A DNA stretch of 64,000 nt from an uncultured Eubacteriales bacterium (GCA_934491515.1 CAKSTF010000001.1:124001-188000); one strand, 5' to 3'; numbered from the stretch's first letter, positions 1-8,987 are shown. Made by a program: numbers and translations. The notes: generated from the sequence alone by a model not told the origin.

Positions 1-267
1 TTCCGTGTGGCGAGGCAGGTCGCCTATATGTGTTTCGGCATTATGGTTAAAACCGTTGCGCCACGCAAGATGCAGCACCGCATCGGGCACACCGGTCTTT
101 TTAAAAAGGTCTTTTTCGGCAAAAAGGTCAAGCGTGTAAATATCCGCACGGCGATCGGTATGGTCGGTGTTTATATCCACCGCCGCAACTTCGGCGCCTG
201 CGTCAAGCAGCGCCTTTACCGAACCGCAGCCTAAATATCCGCCTGCTCCCGTAACTAAAATCCTCAA
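1..267 (-). CDS. NAD-dependent epimerase/dehydratase, 3' end cut by window edge
   Basis: The first 89 codons of an extended short-chain dehydrogenase/epimerase are present; the rest lies outside the window. The N-terminus reads LRILVTGAGGYLGCGS, a Rossmann nucleotide-binding loop (GxxGxxG type), followed by an acidic residue after strand 2 (AAVDINTD) as in NAD-binding family members. I start it at the TTG at 267 because GGGAGG lies about 7 bases upstream and no in-frame ATG precedes it. It is the last visible gene of the leftward glycan cluster, so it probably modifies a nucleotide sugar. Substrate cannot be told from this fragment. Confidence 0.8.
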   Translation of the reverse strand, partial: MRILVTGAGGYLGCGSVKALLDAGAEVAAVDINTDHTDRRADIYTLDLFAEKDLFKKTGVPDAVLHLAWRNGFNHNAETHIGDLPRHTE

Positions 268-301
268 AATGCCGCCTCCCGAAAAATGTATTTTTAAAAA
301 A

Positions 302-1276
302 TTACAGGGTTATCTTTAAAAGATTTTCAAGCCAGCTTTTAAGCGAGTATTTGTTCGTGTCAAAGCCGGTCTCCTCGTATTCTCCGTTTAAAAACGATAT
401 ATCAAAACAGGGGTTCTGCCTGTCCGCAACGTAAATGTTGCGGCTGTCGTAAAAATCGTAATTTACTATATCCGCATTGGTGGTAACAAGTTTTTTCTTG
501 GCGCCGACCGTCTCCATAGTGCGCATGGTAAGTCCCGTTTGAAGTGGGTGCTGTATATCAAGAATACAGCGGCTTTTGCGAAATATTTCGCTTGACTGCG
601 CGGCGGAAATCTTATCAAACTCAAAATCGGTTATCTTGGTATCCCTGTATTCGGGTTTTGTAAGTTTATAAAACCTGTAAACGAATTTGCTTTGCAGATA
701 GCAGTAAAACTTATACGTTTTACCGTTTTCGTCGCACATTTTCTTTATCTGTTTTATTATTTTGTACCTGTCCGAATGGCAGGTGCCGACAAACGATATA
801 TCGTAACAAAGGGGTTCCGCACTTTTGCAATTTTCGCTTGCGTACTCTTTTCTGAAGTAAAGCGGCAGAAATTCCATACCGTATTTCTGCGCGTCCGTTC
901 TGTCAAAGGTAACCTTGCGGTCGTACTCGCACAAATAATGTTCTATACCCTTAAGATTTCTCACAGAATCGTCAAGATACAAACAGCACTGTATTTGAGG
1001 GTTTCTTTTCTTTAAAATTTGCGTAACAAATTGCGGGACCCTGTCGTTCGTCAGCATAACGTCGTAATCATAGGTTAAATTTTTAAGTATTTTTTTATGA
1101 TAACGGTTTGTAAAGCCCGTTACCGCCCACGGTATGAACTTGTAAAAAGCGCGCCCGAACGCCGAACGGAAAGCACGCGGATTATAGTATTCCACCGTGT
1201 GCCCCGCCGCTTCAAGCACGGCCTGCATTTCTTTTTCATAGCCGAAAAACGGCGTGTAATACAATAAGATTTTCAT
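302..1276 (-). CDS. CgeB-like glycosyltransferase of the surface glycan cluster
   Basis: About 324 residues. The N-terminus (MKILLYYTPFFGYEKEMQ) has the look of a GT-B fold first strand, and the C-terminal half carries the pattern of CgeB/DUF3880-type glycosyltransferases: a segment with ISFVGTCHSDRY, then a region ending TGLTMRTMETVGAKKKLVTTN, the usual nucleotide-sugar binding helix with a conserved Glu. The ATG at 1276 is preferred over TTG/GTG codons just upstream, with GGTG close before it. It sits 9 bases after the ATP-grasp gene, so it is probably in the same transcript. Donor and acceptor are unknown; it probably adds one sugar to the lipid-linked glycan. Confidence 0.7.
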   Translation of the reverse strand: MKILLYYTPFFGYEKEMQAVLEAAGHTVEYYNPRAFRSAFGRAFYKFIPWAVTGFTNRYHKKILKNLTYDYDVMLTNDRVPQFVTQILKKRNPQIQCCLYLDDSVRNLKGIEHYLCEYDRKVTFDRTDAQKYGMEFLPLYFRKEYASENCKSAEPLCYDISFVGTCHSDRYKIIKQIKKMCDENGKTYKFYCYLQSKFVYRFYKLTKPEYRDTKITDFEFDKISAAQSSEIFRKSRCILDIQHPLQTGLTMRTMETVGAKKKLVTTNADIVNYDFYDSRNIYVADRQNPCFDISFLNGEYEETGFDTNKYSLKSWLENLLKITL

Positions 1277-1285
1277 TTTCACCAA

Positions 1286-2476
1286 CTATTCCATTGTTAC
1301 TTTTATTAAAGAAAGCGCCGTCTCGCAAACCTTTACCGCTTCGGCGGCGGTTTCTCCGTCTGCTATTACAAATCCCATTCTTGCGGCGGAACTGTCAATT
1401 TCGGTAATTTGCTGTCCTATTCCGTGCGGAAAACTTATCTGTTTTACCCCCTGCACGGCAGAGGCAGCCGTTACACCGTCAATTCCCTTAACAACGCCGG
1501 GCGTTTGGTGCAAATATCTTATTGCGCTGCCTTTATTGAATTTTGGGGTTAAATCCGGCGTTTCGCCGAGCGCAGTTTTGATAATACACTCGACCATATC
1601 AACACCGGTGGAAAGCGGTACCAAATGCGTTGTTATACAGTCGCCGCCCAAACGCGCGCCGATTTCAACTATTTTAGGGCCTTCTTCGGTTACGATTATC
1701 TCGGTATGAGAAGGTCCCGAGGTGATACCGATTGCCTTGTTTGCCGCTATCGCGGTTTGTTTTATCTTTTCGGCAACATTCAAAGGCAGGCGCGTGGGCT
1801 GGCTATGCCCCATTTCAACAAAATGCGGCGCGCCGGTCGTAAGTTTATCGGTTATCTGAATTACGCGGCACACCCCATCCGCCGTCATTGTTTCAACGCT
1901 TACTTCGGGACCGCGCATAAATTCTTCGACAAGCACATTGCCGTTTCTTGAAAATTCTTTGCCGTAAAAATAAGCCGCGTTAATTTTTTCTTTGCTGCTG
2001 TCAAAGTCTAAAAAAGAAACCCCGCGGCTGCCCGAATTGTCGGTAGGTTTTACTATAAAAGGTTTTTTAACCTTTTGTACGGCGGTATTATAATCTTCTT
2101 CGTTTTCCGCAACATAAAAATCCGGAACCGGTACGCCCGCCGCCTTTAAACATTTAACCATTTCCGCTTTATCGGTCGCCCTTAACGCGGTGGTTTTTGA
2201 AACACCCGGTATTTTCAATTCTTCGGCAACCGCCGCCACGGTGCGCATCGGCATATCGGAAGCAAGGGTTATAACGCCGTCTACTTTATGCCGCTTTGCA
2301 GCCTCAATCACTGCCGGAATATCAATAGTGCTGATAACTTCCTTTTCAATGTCTTCTTTAAATCCCACGGCGTTTTTATCCATATCAACCGCAACAACCG
2401 AAAGACCCATTTCCTTTGCTTTCTTTATACCGGGCAGTTGGAGGATACTGGCGCCTAAAATCATTATTTTTTTCAT
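1286..2476 (-). CDS. ATP-grasp carboxylate-amine ligase in glycan cluster
   Basis: 396 residues with the three-part ATP-grasp layout: an N-terminal Rossmann-like pre-ATP-grasp domain (MKKIMILGASILQLPGI), the ATP-binding lysine region (KKPFIVKPTDNSGSRGVSF, near residue 145), and the metal-binding end (PKIVEIGARLGGDCITTH, near residue 290). This resembles L-amino-acid ligase/biotin carboxylase-like members that couple a carboxylate to an amine with ATP. The start has GGAGAAATT before ATG. It lies between the phosphosugar transferase and a glycosyltransferase. No PglD-type acetyltransferase is visible beside the aminotransferase, so this ligase may acylate the aminosugar; that is inference. Confidence 0.8.
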   Translation of the reverse strand: MKKIMILGASILQLPGIKKAKEMGLSVVAVDMDKNAVGFKEDIEKEVISTIDIPAVIEAAKRHKVDGVITLASDMPMRTVAAVAEELKIPGVSKTTALRATDKAEMVKCLKAAGVPVPDFYVAENEEDYNTAVQKVKKPFIVKPTDNSGSRGVSFLDFDSSKEKINAAYFYGKEFSRNGNVLVEEFMRGPEVSVETMTADGVCRVIQITDKLTTGAPHFVEMGHSQPTRLPLNVAEKIKQTAIAANKAIGITSGPSHTEIIVTEEGPKIVEIGARLGGDCITTHLVPLSTGVDMVECIIKTALGETPDLTPKFNKGSAIRYLHQTPGVVKGIDGVTAASAVQGVKQISFPHGIGQQITEIDSSAARMGFVIADGETAAEAVKVCETALSLIKVTME

Positions 2477-2490
2477 AATTTCTCCATTTT

Positions 2491-3129
2491 TTATCGATTT
2501 TTAAGCGCTTCTGCCGCCACTGCTGCCTCTTCTTCGGCCATTTCGGTGTAAATATTTTGTCGGGATAATACCGAAACAATCGTTTTGAAAAATATTTTCA
2601 CATCCATAAAAAAGGTGCAGTTAATCGCGTAATACGCGTCGTTTCGCATTTTTATTTCGGCGTTTACGCTGTTTCTGAAGTACGCCTGACTGTATCCCGT
2701 TATTCCCGGTCTTACCGTTAAAAAAACGCGAACCTCTTCTGGGTATGTATCCAAACTGTCGGGCGTGTCGGGCCTGGGGCCTATAAGACTCATCTGCCCT
2801 AAAAATATATTAAGAAACTGCGGCAGTTCGTCAATGCTTGTTTTTCGCATAAACCTTCCCACCGGCGTAACGCGCGGGTCCTCCTCGCTGTTGTATGTAG
2901 AACCGTCTTTAAGGCGGATATCCGGAGAATTTACATACATACTCCGAAATTTGTACATTTTAAAAAGTTTGCCGTCTTTCCCTATTCTGGGGGCGTTATA
3001 AAAAACGGGTCCGCGGTCGGTAAAATATATAACGGGCGCCATTATCAAAACAATCACAAAAACAAAAGGCAGCGCAACCGCGGATATACAAATATCAAGA
3101 AACCGCTTGAAAAATCGCTTATACACCAT
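2491..3129 (-). CDS. PglC/WcaJ-type undecaprenyl-phosphate phosphosugar transferase
   Basis: 212 residues, the length of the small monotopic phosphoglycosyl transferases. An N-terminal re-entrant hydrophobic helix (about residues 10-35, FLDICISAVALPFVFVI) is followed by the family signature KMYKFRSMYVN, the TSIDELPQFLN segment with the catalytic Asp-Glu pair, and SLIGPRPDTP plus RPGITGYSQAYFRN. It transfers a sugar-1-phosphate from a UDP-sugar to undecaprenyl phosphate at the inner membrane face, the first committed step of glycan assembly. GGGGGAATT precedes the ATG. It lies 22 bases after the aminotransferase gene and 14 bases before the ATP-grasp gene, so it is probably co-transcribed. Confidence 0.92.
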   Translation of the reverse strand: MVYKRFFKRFLDICISAVALPFVFVIVLIMAPVIYFTDRGPVFYNAPRIGKDGKLFKMYKFRSMYVNSPDIRLKDGSTYNSEEDPRVTPVGRFMRKTSIDELPQFLNIFLGQMSLIGPRPDTPDSLDTYPEEVRVFLTVRPGITGYSQAYFRNSVNAEIKMRNDAYYAINCTFFMDVKIFFKTIVSVLSRQNIYTEMAEEEAAVAAEALKNR

Positions 3130-3151
3130 AATTCCCCCAAATTGTTTAAGC

Positions 3152-4354
3152 TTAAATGTACTCCCCTAAAATTTCCGTATAGTTTTTAATAACGTAGTCT
3201 ACCATTTCATCCGTAAGGCAGGTATGAAGCGGCAGGGTTATCTCGTTCACAAAATGGGTGTAGGCGTTAGGATAATCCTTAATGTCAAATCCCAGATTTT
3301 TATAAGCCGTATGCATGGGAAGCGGCTTGTAGTGAACGTTGCAGGCTATTTCGCGCTCTGCCATTTTTATAATTATTTCGTTGCGCTGCTCCGGCGTAAT
3401 ACCGGGAACGCGGGTTATGTAAAGATGTCCCGAAGAGGCATATTTATCGGTATAGTGATTAAGTGTTTCAACGCCTAAAGGTCTTAAAGCGCAGTCATAT
3501 TTTTTGATGATTTCTTTTCTTCTTTCAAGAAGTCCCGCGTAGCGGTCGAACTGTACAAGACCTATCGCCGCGGCGATATCGGTCATATTGCACTTGTACC
3601 ACGTGCCCACGATATCGTATTCCCAGGCGCCGAGTTTGGTTTTCGCAAGTGCGTCCTTCGACTGACCGTGCAGCGAAAGCAGCTGATATTTATGATAAAT
3701 TTCCTTATCGTCAACGCCTTCTATGTGCCGCCATGTAACGCAGCCGCCCTCGGCAGTGGTAAAGTTTTTAACGGCGTGCCAGCTAAAGCAGGAAAAATCG
3801 GCGATATTGCCGACCATACGTCCGCCGACCGACGCGCCGAAAGCGTGCGCCGTATCCGCCATAACGATTACCCTGCCAAACTTTTCCTGAAGTTCGTTTG
3901 CAGGTTTAAAAAGATGCTTTTTGCTTTCAACGATTTTAAAAATACGTTCGTAGTCGCAGGGAACGCCGCCGAGATCGACCGGAATTATAACCTTTGTTTT
4001 TTCGGTTATCGCATTTTCAAGAGCGTCGTAATCCATTTCCAAAGAATCGGAAGCAGTGTCGATAAGCACAAGTTTTGCGCCGACGTGGTCAACAACCGAG
4101 GCAGACGCCGTGTATGTATACGCGGAGGTTATACATTCGTCCCCCGCGCCTATTCCCAAAAGCCGCAAGGTCATTTCCGAACATGCGGTTTGCGAGCCTA
4201 AGCACACACATTCGGGCGTTCCGATATACTCGGCGCACTTTCTTTCAAGTTCTTTTGTGCGCGGTCCCGTGGTTATCCACCCCGAACGCAGCGCTGCCGC
4301 TACTTCTTCGATTTCGCGCTCGGTTATATCGGGCGGAGAAAAAGGTATTTTCAT
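3152..4354 (-). CDS. DegT/DnrJ/EryC1/StrS sugar aminotransferase (PglE-like)
   Basis: 400 residues, PLP-dependent fold type I. Visible marks are SQTACSEMTLRLLGIGAGDECIT, the PLP-phosphate region, DTAHAFGAS with the pyridine-binding Asp, and FSWHAVKNFTTAEGG, where the lysine is expected to form the Schiff base. The family aminates 4-keto sugars bound to UDP. It follows the PglF/CapD-type dehydratase by 27 bases, and that pairing gives the classical route to a UDP-4-amino-4,6-dideoxy sugar, which the next gene's phosphosugar transferase could load on lipid. Confidence 0.9.
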   Translation of the reverse strand: MKIPFSPPDITEREIEEVAAALRSGWITTGPRTKELERKCAEYIGTPECVCLGSQTACSEMTLRLLGIGAGDECITSAYTYTASASVVDHVGAKLVLIDTASDSLEMDYDALENAITEKTKVIIPVDLGGVPCDYERIFKIVESKKHLFKPANELQEKFGRVIVMADTAHAFGASVGGRMVGNIADFSCFSWHAVKNFTTAEGGCVTWRHIEGVDDKEIYHKYQLLSLHGQSKDALAKTKLGAWEYDIVGTWYKCNMTDIAAAIGLVQFDRYAGLLERRKEIIKKYDCALRPLGVETLNHYTDKYASSGHLYITRVPGITPEQRNEIIIKMAEREIACNVHYKPLPMHTAYKNLGFDIKDYPNAYTHFVNEITLPLHTCLTDEMVDYVIKNYTEILGEYI

Positions 4355-4381
4355 AAAGTTGCATCTCCCGAATTTTAAAAT

Positions 4382-6385
4382 TTAATTTTTAACAGGCCTA
4401 TAAGTAGTAACCGTATCCGCCACTATCTGCCTTATGCCGTCCTCATCGTTTTCGTATGCGGCATACATAAGCCTTTGCAGATTTTTAAGGAATTTCTCCG
4501 TATCAAAGGGTATCGGGCAGCCGATGTGTATAAGTTCGTTTTCGGTGCGGCGAAGCCCCTCTTCCGCCATAAGTTTTTCCTCGTAAAGTTTTTCGCCGGG
4601 TCTAAGTCCGCAATATTCGATTTTTATATCAATATCGGGTTTGTATCCGGCAAGTTTTATCATATTTCTTGCAAGCGAATCAATTTTTACGGGCGCGCCC
4701 ATATCAAGCACGAATATTTCGCCGCCCGAAGCCTTAACGCCTGCCTGAAGCACAAGGGACACAGCCTCTTTTATCGTCATAAAGTAGCGGATTATATCGG
4801 GGTGGGTAACCGTTACGGGGCCGCCGTTCTTTATCTGGCGCTTGAAAAGCGGAACGACCGAGCCGTTAGAACCCAAAACGTTGCCAAATCTTACGGCGGC
4901 AAACTCGGTAACGGCGTTGTCGCCTACCGCAGGTTCCTTCTCGCCGTCACCGGCGTCAAGATGGGTAAAAAGTGCCGGAAGATAGCCGAACCTGTTTGCT
5001 TTTACCATGCTGTCAAACGTCTGGATTATCATTTCGCATATACGCTTTGAAGCGCCCATAACGTTAGTGGGATTTACCGCCTTGTCGGTGGAAATAAGCA
5101 CAAAGCGGCGTGTGCCGTATTTCACGGCGGCGCGTGCGGTTTTGTATGTGCCTATCGCGTTGTTTTTTATCGCTTCGCACGGGCTTTCCTCCATAAGGGG
5201 AACGTGTTTATGCGCCGCCGCATGATAAACAATGTCGGGACGGTATTTTTCAAAAATTTCATTCACTCTGCGGCTGTCCCTTACCGAACCTATAAGCGTT
5301 ACAATGTCAAGATTCGGATATTTCGCCTTCAGTTCTATCTGAATATCGTAAGCGCTGTTTTCGTAAATATCGAAAATTATAAGGGTCTTCGGATTGTGGG
5401 CTGCTATCTGCCGGCAAAGTTCGCTGCCTATCGAACCGCCGCCCCCCGTAACAAGAATTACCTTATTACGGATAAACTCGTATACCTCGCGCATATCCTG
5501 TTTAATGGTATCGCGTCCTAAAAGATCTTCTATCTGTATGTCCTTAAAGTCGGAAGGGCTGATCTTTGAAGAAAGCGAAGTGTAAATGGAGGGCAGCTGT
5601 TTTACCTTGCAGTCGGCAGTGCCGCATATCTGAAGTATTTCCGCCTTTGCGGCCGGCGGAGCCGAGGGCATTGCAAAAAATATCACGTCGATATTATAAT
5701 CCCTTACGGCTTTAAGTATCTCGTCACGGCCGCCCACAATTGGAACGCCGTCCATATAGCGGTTCCATTTGTTTTTGTTATCGTCTATAATGCAGCATGC
5801 GCGGCAGCCGTATTCGTCCGAACGGTTCATATCGCGCAAAAGCAGCTGTCCTGCTTCCCCCGCGCCGATGATCATTGCGTTTTCGCTTTTTTCATCCTTG
5901 TAGCGGATGCCCCGTATAAGCAGAACAAACCGATAAGAAAACCTTATCGCCACGGTAAGCAGGAATTGTATGCCGGCGCCCAGAAAGTAATAAGATATGG
6001 GCATTCTGCAGAAAAGCAGCGTAATGCCTGCGGTATGTATAACACAGGTTACAAGAGAGCATTTTATAAGCTGCATAAGTTCCGTAAAACTTGCAAAACG
6101 CCAGATGCTTTTATACGCTTTAAAGAAACGGAACACAAGAAAACAGCAAATCGTGTATATCGGCATAAATCTGTTAAAGGCAAGAAGATATTTTTTCTCT
6201 ATCTGCCCGAAACTGAAATCATACCGCATCCAAAGCGCCAGAAAGTACGCCGCGTTCACCGCAATCATATCGTATACCGTTATGCATATAGCGATTATCT
6301 GCCAATGCAAAAGCCCGAAACGGTGACGGGCGGCGCTTATGCCCGACGGAAATTTTTCTTCCGAAGAGGGAGTCTGTTTTGCCAT
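4382..6385 (-). CDS. Membrane nucleoside-diphosphate-sugar 4,6-dehydratase (PglF/CapD family)
   Basis: 667 residues when begun at the ATG at 6385, which has AGGATG upstream; the frame stays open further upstream but that part has no family resemblance. Four or five membrane helices (about 25-165) precede a first Rossmann region (MIIGAGEAGQLLLRDMN) and a second SDR domain (ILVTGGGGSIGSELCRQ near residue 315). The active site shows STDKAVNPTNVMGASKR, the CapD/PglF form in which TDK and MxxxK replace the usual YxxxK. It forms a 4-keto-6-deoxy sugar from UDP-HexNAc, substrate for the next gene's aminotransferase. It is the first gene of the leftward transcript. Confidence 0.9.
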   Translation of the reverse strand: MAKQTPSSEEKFPSGISAARHRFGLLHWQIIAICITVYDMIAVNAAYFLALWMRYDFSFGQIEKKYLLAFNRFMPIYTICCFLVFRFFKAYKSIWRFASFTELMQLIKCSLVTCVIHTAGITLLFCRMPISYYFLGAGIQFLLTVAIRFSYRFVLLIRGIRYKDEKSENAMIIGAGEAGQLLLRDMNRSDEYGCRACCIIDDNKNKWNRYMDGVPIVGGRDEILKAVRDYNIDVIFFAMPSAPPAAKAEILQICGTADCKVKQLPSIYTSLSSKISPSDFKDIQIEDLLGRDTIKQDMREVYEFIRNKVILVTGGGGSIGSELCRQIAAHNPKTLIIFDIYENSAYDIQIELKAKYPNLDIVTLIGSVRDSRRVNEIFEKYRPDIVYHAAAHKHVPLMEESPCEAIKNNAIGTYKTARAAVKYGTRRFVLISTDKAVNPTNVMGASKRICEMIIQTFDSMVKANRFGYLPALFTHLDAGDGEKEPAVGDNAVTEFAAVRFGNVLGSNGSVVPLFKRQIKNGGPVTVTHPDIIRYFMTIKEAVSLVLQAGVKASGGEIFVLDMGAPVKIDSLARNMIKLAGYKPDIDIKIEYCGLRPGEKLYEEKLMAEEGLRRTENELIHIGCPIPFDTEKFLKNLQRLMYAAYENDEDGIRQIVADTVTTYRPVKN

Positions 6386-6599
6386 TCTTTCACATCCTAA
6401 AGACATTCCCGTTTTAAGCCGCAACACCTTAACCGACACCGACGATAATTTTGTCGTATTGCCGCGTTTTTTGTCCGATATGCACGAAAAAAACGGGTTT
6501 TTAACGCGAAAAAGCCTCCCCGCGAACTCTTTCCTTAAAAATTTTTCGCAGGTGTCCTTTATTTGCAGAATCTTTTTGCTGAGTGTTTTGCTGCGTATA

Positions 6600-6628
6600 A
6601 TAGTATCATATTTATTATATAAAGTCAA
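6600..6628 (-). promoter_or_regulatory. Sigma-A promoter of glycan cluster
   Basis: On the minus strand TTGACT (6628-6623) is spaced 17 bases from TACTAT (6605-6600). It would start RNA near 6593, giving a leader of about 200 bases before the PglF-like gene. Confidence 0.75.
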
Positions 6629-6712
6629 TGAAATGTGTACATACAAAGACTGCCATACGGAAATAATTTTATGGAAAATGATAATATTTGTGGTAATTTT
6701 CCGTTTTTTATG

Positions 6713-6741
6713 TTGCAGATTACGCTTCAAAGAATTATACT
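6713..6741 (+). promoter_or_regulatory. Sigma-A promoter of murI
   Basis: TTGCAG at 6713-6718, 17-base spacer, TATACT at 6736-6741, upstream of murI and pointing away from the glycan operon promoter. Confidence 0.7.
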
Positions 6742-6826
6742 GTAATAACAGGCGGAATCCTTTAACTTAAAAAAAGGAAGATTTTTCCGTGTTTTAAAAA
6801 CAAAGAAAGGCGGCGGTTCGGCTTTT

Positions 6827-7627
6827 ATGGCAAACATTGAAAAAAGCGCTTCTCCGATAGGAATGATTGATTCCGGTGTCGGCGGTCTTACGGTTGCCGG
6901 CAGACTTATCTGCGACCTGCCGCACGAAGACGTTATATACATAGGCGATAGCAAAAACTGCCCCTACGGCAACAAAAGCGCGGATGAAATTTTTTCTTTA
7001 AGTCTTAAAATGCTTGAATTTTTGCAGAAACGCGGCGTAAAATGCGCCGCTATCGCCTGCAACACAATATCCGCTTTGGCAGCGGAATTACAGCAGCGTT
7101 TCGATTTCCCGATAATAAACATCGTTGACTGCGCCGCAGACGGCGTAGCTCGCAAAAATCCCGAAACCGTGGGATTTATCGCAACCGAATTTACCGTTAA
7201 ATCAGGCGTTTACGAACGTCTTATATCGGCGCGTTTGCCCGACTGCCGCGTGGTAAGCGCCGCTTCGGAAAAACTTGCCGCGCTGATAGACCGCGGCATT
7301 GTAGGCGGTGCCGAGGCAGAAGCGGAAATTAAAAACTGCGTGGGCAGGATACTTAAAAAGGAGCATATAAAAAGCCTTATTTTAGGCTGCACCCACTACC
7401 CGATTGTTGCGGAAAGTTTTAAAAAATGTTTCCCCGATATAGAACTTATCGACCCTGCGGTATACCAGTGCGAAAAGATAGAAAATTTCCTTTCGGAAAA
7501 CGGACTTTTAAACGCTTCGGGCGGCAATTTTACCGTTTACACAACGGGCGAAACCGCGGCATATTCGGCGGTTTTGCGGCACCTCGGCGCAAAAGCCCCC
7601 GAAAAGACGGTGCACACCGTGCTTTAG
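6827..7627 (+). CDS. murI: Glutamate racemase
   Basis: 266 residues, normal for MurI. It interconverts L- and D-glutamate in the cytoplasm to supply D-Glu for peptidoglycan. Visible motifs: GMIDSGVGGLTV near the N-terminus with the catalytic-site Asp-Ser, GDSKNCPYG, the first catalytic cysteine in AIACNT, and the second in LGCTHYP. The ribosome-binding site is weak (AAAGG about 17 bases upstream), but the ATG chosen gives the usual short N-terminal lead. It has its own promoter and is followed by galE, which has a separate promoter. Confidence 0.95.
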   Translation: MANIEKSASPIGMIDSGVGGLTVAGRLICDLPHEDVIYIGDSKNCPYGNKSADEIFSLSLKMLEFLQKRGVKCAAIACNTISALAAELQQRFDFPIINIVDCAADGVARKNPETVGFIATEFTVKSGVYERLISARLPDCRVVSAASEKLAALIDRGIVGGAEAEAEIKNCVGRILKKEHIKSLILGCTHYPIVAESFKKCFPDIELIDPAVYQCEKIENFLSENGLLNASGGNFTVYTTGETAAYSAVLRHLGAKAPEKTVHTVL

Positions 7628-7728
7628 CGCGGAAAAACGCTTCGGGCGGCAAAATTTACCCTGTTTTTTATCTTGTGCGGCGCGCTTTGTCCCGCCGCAT
7701 TTTTTCTGCCCTTTTCCGTGCGGCAGCC

Positions 7729-7757
7729 TTGACAATCCGCACTGTTTTTATTATAAT
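7729..7757 (+). promoter_or_regulatory. Consensus sigma-A promoter of galE
   Basis: Perfect TTGACA (7729-7734), 17-base spacer and perfect TATAAT (7752-7757). A 10-base perfect inverted repeat (TAAAACAACC ... GGTTGTTTTA, 7764-7793) lies in the leader just downstream. Confidence 0.9.
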
Positions 7758-7763
7758 TTATAG

Positions 7764-7793
7764 GGTAAAACAACCCGGACAAAACGGTTGTTT
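7764..7793. repeat. Palindrome in galE leader, member of a dispersed family
   Basis: The arms TAAAACAACC and GGTTGTTTTA pair perfectly around a 10-base centre that contains GGACAAAA. Related palindromes with GACAAA/TTTGTC ends occur near 12953, 19705, 57028 and 58527. Confidence 0.5.
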
Positions 7794-7829
7794 TATCTGT
7801 ACCAATAACTTTTTCTCGAGGTGTTTCAA

Positions 7830-8843
7830 GTGGCAATTTTAGTAACCGGCGGCGCGGGATACATAGGCAGTCATACCTGCGTTGAACTGCTTAACAGCGG
7901 CCTTGATGTTGTTGTTGCGGACAATCTTTACAACAGCAGCGAACTTTCCCTTGAAAGGGTAAAAAAAATAACGGGGAAAGACCTTAAATTCTATAATTGC
8001 GACGTCTGCGACCGCGCGGCGCTTAGGAAAATTTTCAGCGAAAATAAAATAGACGCGGTCATACATTTTGCGGGACTTAAAGCCGTAGGTGAATCGGTAA
8101 GAAAGCCCGTTGATTATTACGAAAACAACCTTTTAAGCACGATTTCGCTTATCCGCGTGATGACCGAGGCAGGCTGCAAAAAGTTTGTTTTTTCATCCTC
8201 TGCAACGGTTTACGGCGTGGCAAAGGAAATGCCGCTTAAAGAGGGTATGCCCACAGGCGCAATAAACCCCTACGGCAGAACAAAACTGTTTATTGAGGAC
8301 ATTCTGCGCGATCTTTACGTTTCCGATAACACCTGGTCGATAGCGCTGCTTCGCTACTTCAACCCGATAGGCGCGCACGCAAGCGGAACCATAGGCGAAG
8401 ACCCCAAGGGAATACCCAATAATCTTATGCCGTATATCGCACAGGTGGCGGTTGGCAGACTTGAAAAACTGCACGTTTTCGGCAACGATTACAACACTCC
8501 CGACGGTACGGGCGTTCGCGATTACATACACGTTGTAGACCTTGCAAAAGGTCATGTAAAAGCGGTTGACTGGGTGCTTAAAAACGAAAAATGCGAGGAA
8601 ATCAACCTCGGCACCGGCAGAGGTACGAGCGTTCTGGAACTGCGCGCGGCCTTTGAAAAGGCAAGCGGCGTTGAGATTCCGTATGTTATTGATCCGCGCC
8701 GTCCCGGCGACCCGGACGAAGTTTATGCAGACGCTGAAAAAGCGAAAAAACTTTTGGGCTGGGAAGCGGAACTCGGCATAGACAAAATGTGCGAAGATAC
8801 CTGGCGCTGGCAGAAAAATAACCCCAACGGTTACGAGGAATAA
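7830..8843 (+). CDS. galE: UDP-glucose 4-epimerase
   Basis: 337 residues. GalE interconverts UDP-glucose and UDP-galactose, feeding glycan synthesis and galactose use. Seen: the NAD loop (ILVTGGAGYIGSHT), VIHFAGLKAVGES, the serine of SSSATVYG, and YGRTKLF giving the catalytic Tyr and Lys of YxxxK. I use the GTG at 7830, since GAGGTG sits six bases before it and the upstream GTG at 7821 lies inside that ribosome-binding site. It is likely a single-gene transcript from its own consensus promoter. Confidence 0.95.
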   Translation: MAILVTGGAGYIGSHTCVELLNSGLDVVVADNLYNSSELSLERVKKITGKDLKFYNCDVCDRAALRKIFSENKIDAVIHFAGLKAVGESVRKPVDYYENNLLSTISLIRVMTEAGCKKFVFSSSATVYGVAKEMPLKEGMPTGAINPYGRTKLFIEDILRDLYVSDNTWSIALLRYFNPIGAHASGTIGEDPKGIPNNLMPYIAQVAVGRLEKLHVFGNDYNTPDGTGVRDYIHVVDLAKGHVKAVDWVLKNEKCEEINLGTGRGTSVLELRAAFEKASGVEIPYVIDPRRPGDPDEVYADAEKAKKLLGWEAELGIDKMCEDTWRWQKNNPNGYEE

Positions 8844-8883
8844 CAGATTCCGAAGATAACCGTTCGGTTTAGAAAAAACAAAA

Positions 8884-8908
8884 AAGGCGGACCGATGTCC
8901 GCCTTAAT
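8884..8908. terminator. Hairpin after galE, strongest as a minus-strand terminator
   Basis: AAGGCGGAC and GTCCGCCTT form a perfect 9-base stem with a CGAT loop. The T-rich tail is long on the minus strand (complement of the A-rich run at 8873-8885) and only TTAATAT on the plus strand, so it may stop leftward RNA as well as galE RNA. Confidence 0.65.
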
Positions 8909-8910
8909 AT

Positions 8911-8987
8911 CCGTCCGTGGCGCAATTGGATAACGCAGCAGATTCCGATTCTGAAGATTGGGGGTTCAAATCCCTTCGGGCGGGCCA
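8911..8987 (+). tRNA. tRNA-Arg (anticodon CCG), CCA encoded
   Basis: The acceptor arms CCGTCCG and CGGGCGG pair fully (one U-G), with discriminator G and an encoded CCA. The D-loop is AATTGGATAA, the T-loop TTCAAAT. The anticodon arm CAGA-TTCCGAT-TCTG gives CCG, reading the Arg codon CGG. The outer anticodon-stem pair is a G-A mismatch. Confidence 0.88.

Larger units (their letters stand above)
6386..6826. other. Divergent promoter region between glycan cluster and murI
   Basis: This 441-base gap holds no convincing gene. It carries two outward promoters described separately and about 200 bases of leader in front of the glycan operon, with no terminator hairpin that I could recognise in that leader. 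Confidence 0.6.

Noticed and set aside
6386..6730. Longer N-terminus for the PglF/CapD-like gene
   Set aside because: The extra 115 codons are basic and AT-rich without family match, include the promoter at 6600-6628, and lack a ribosome-binding site.
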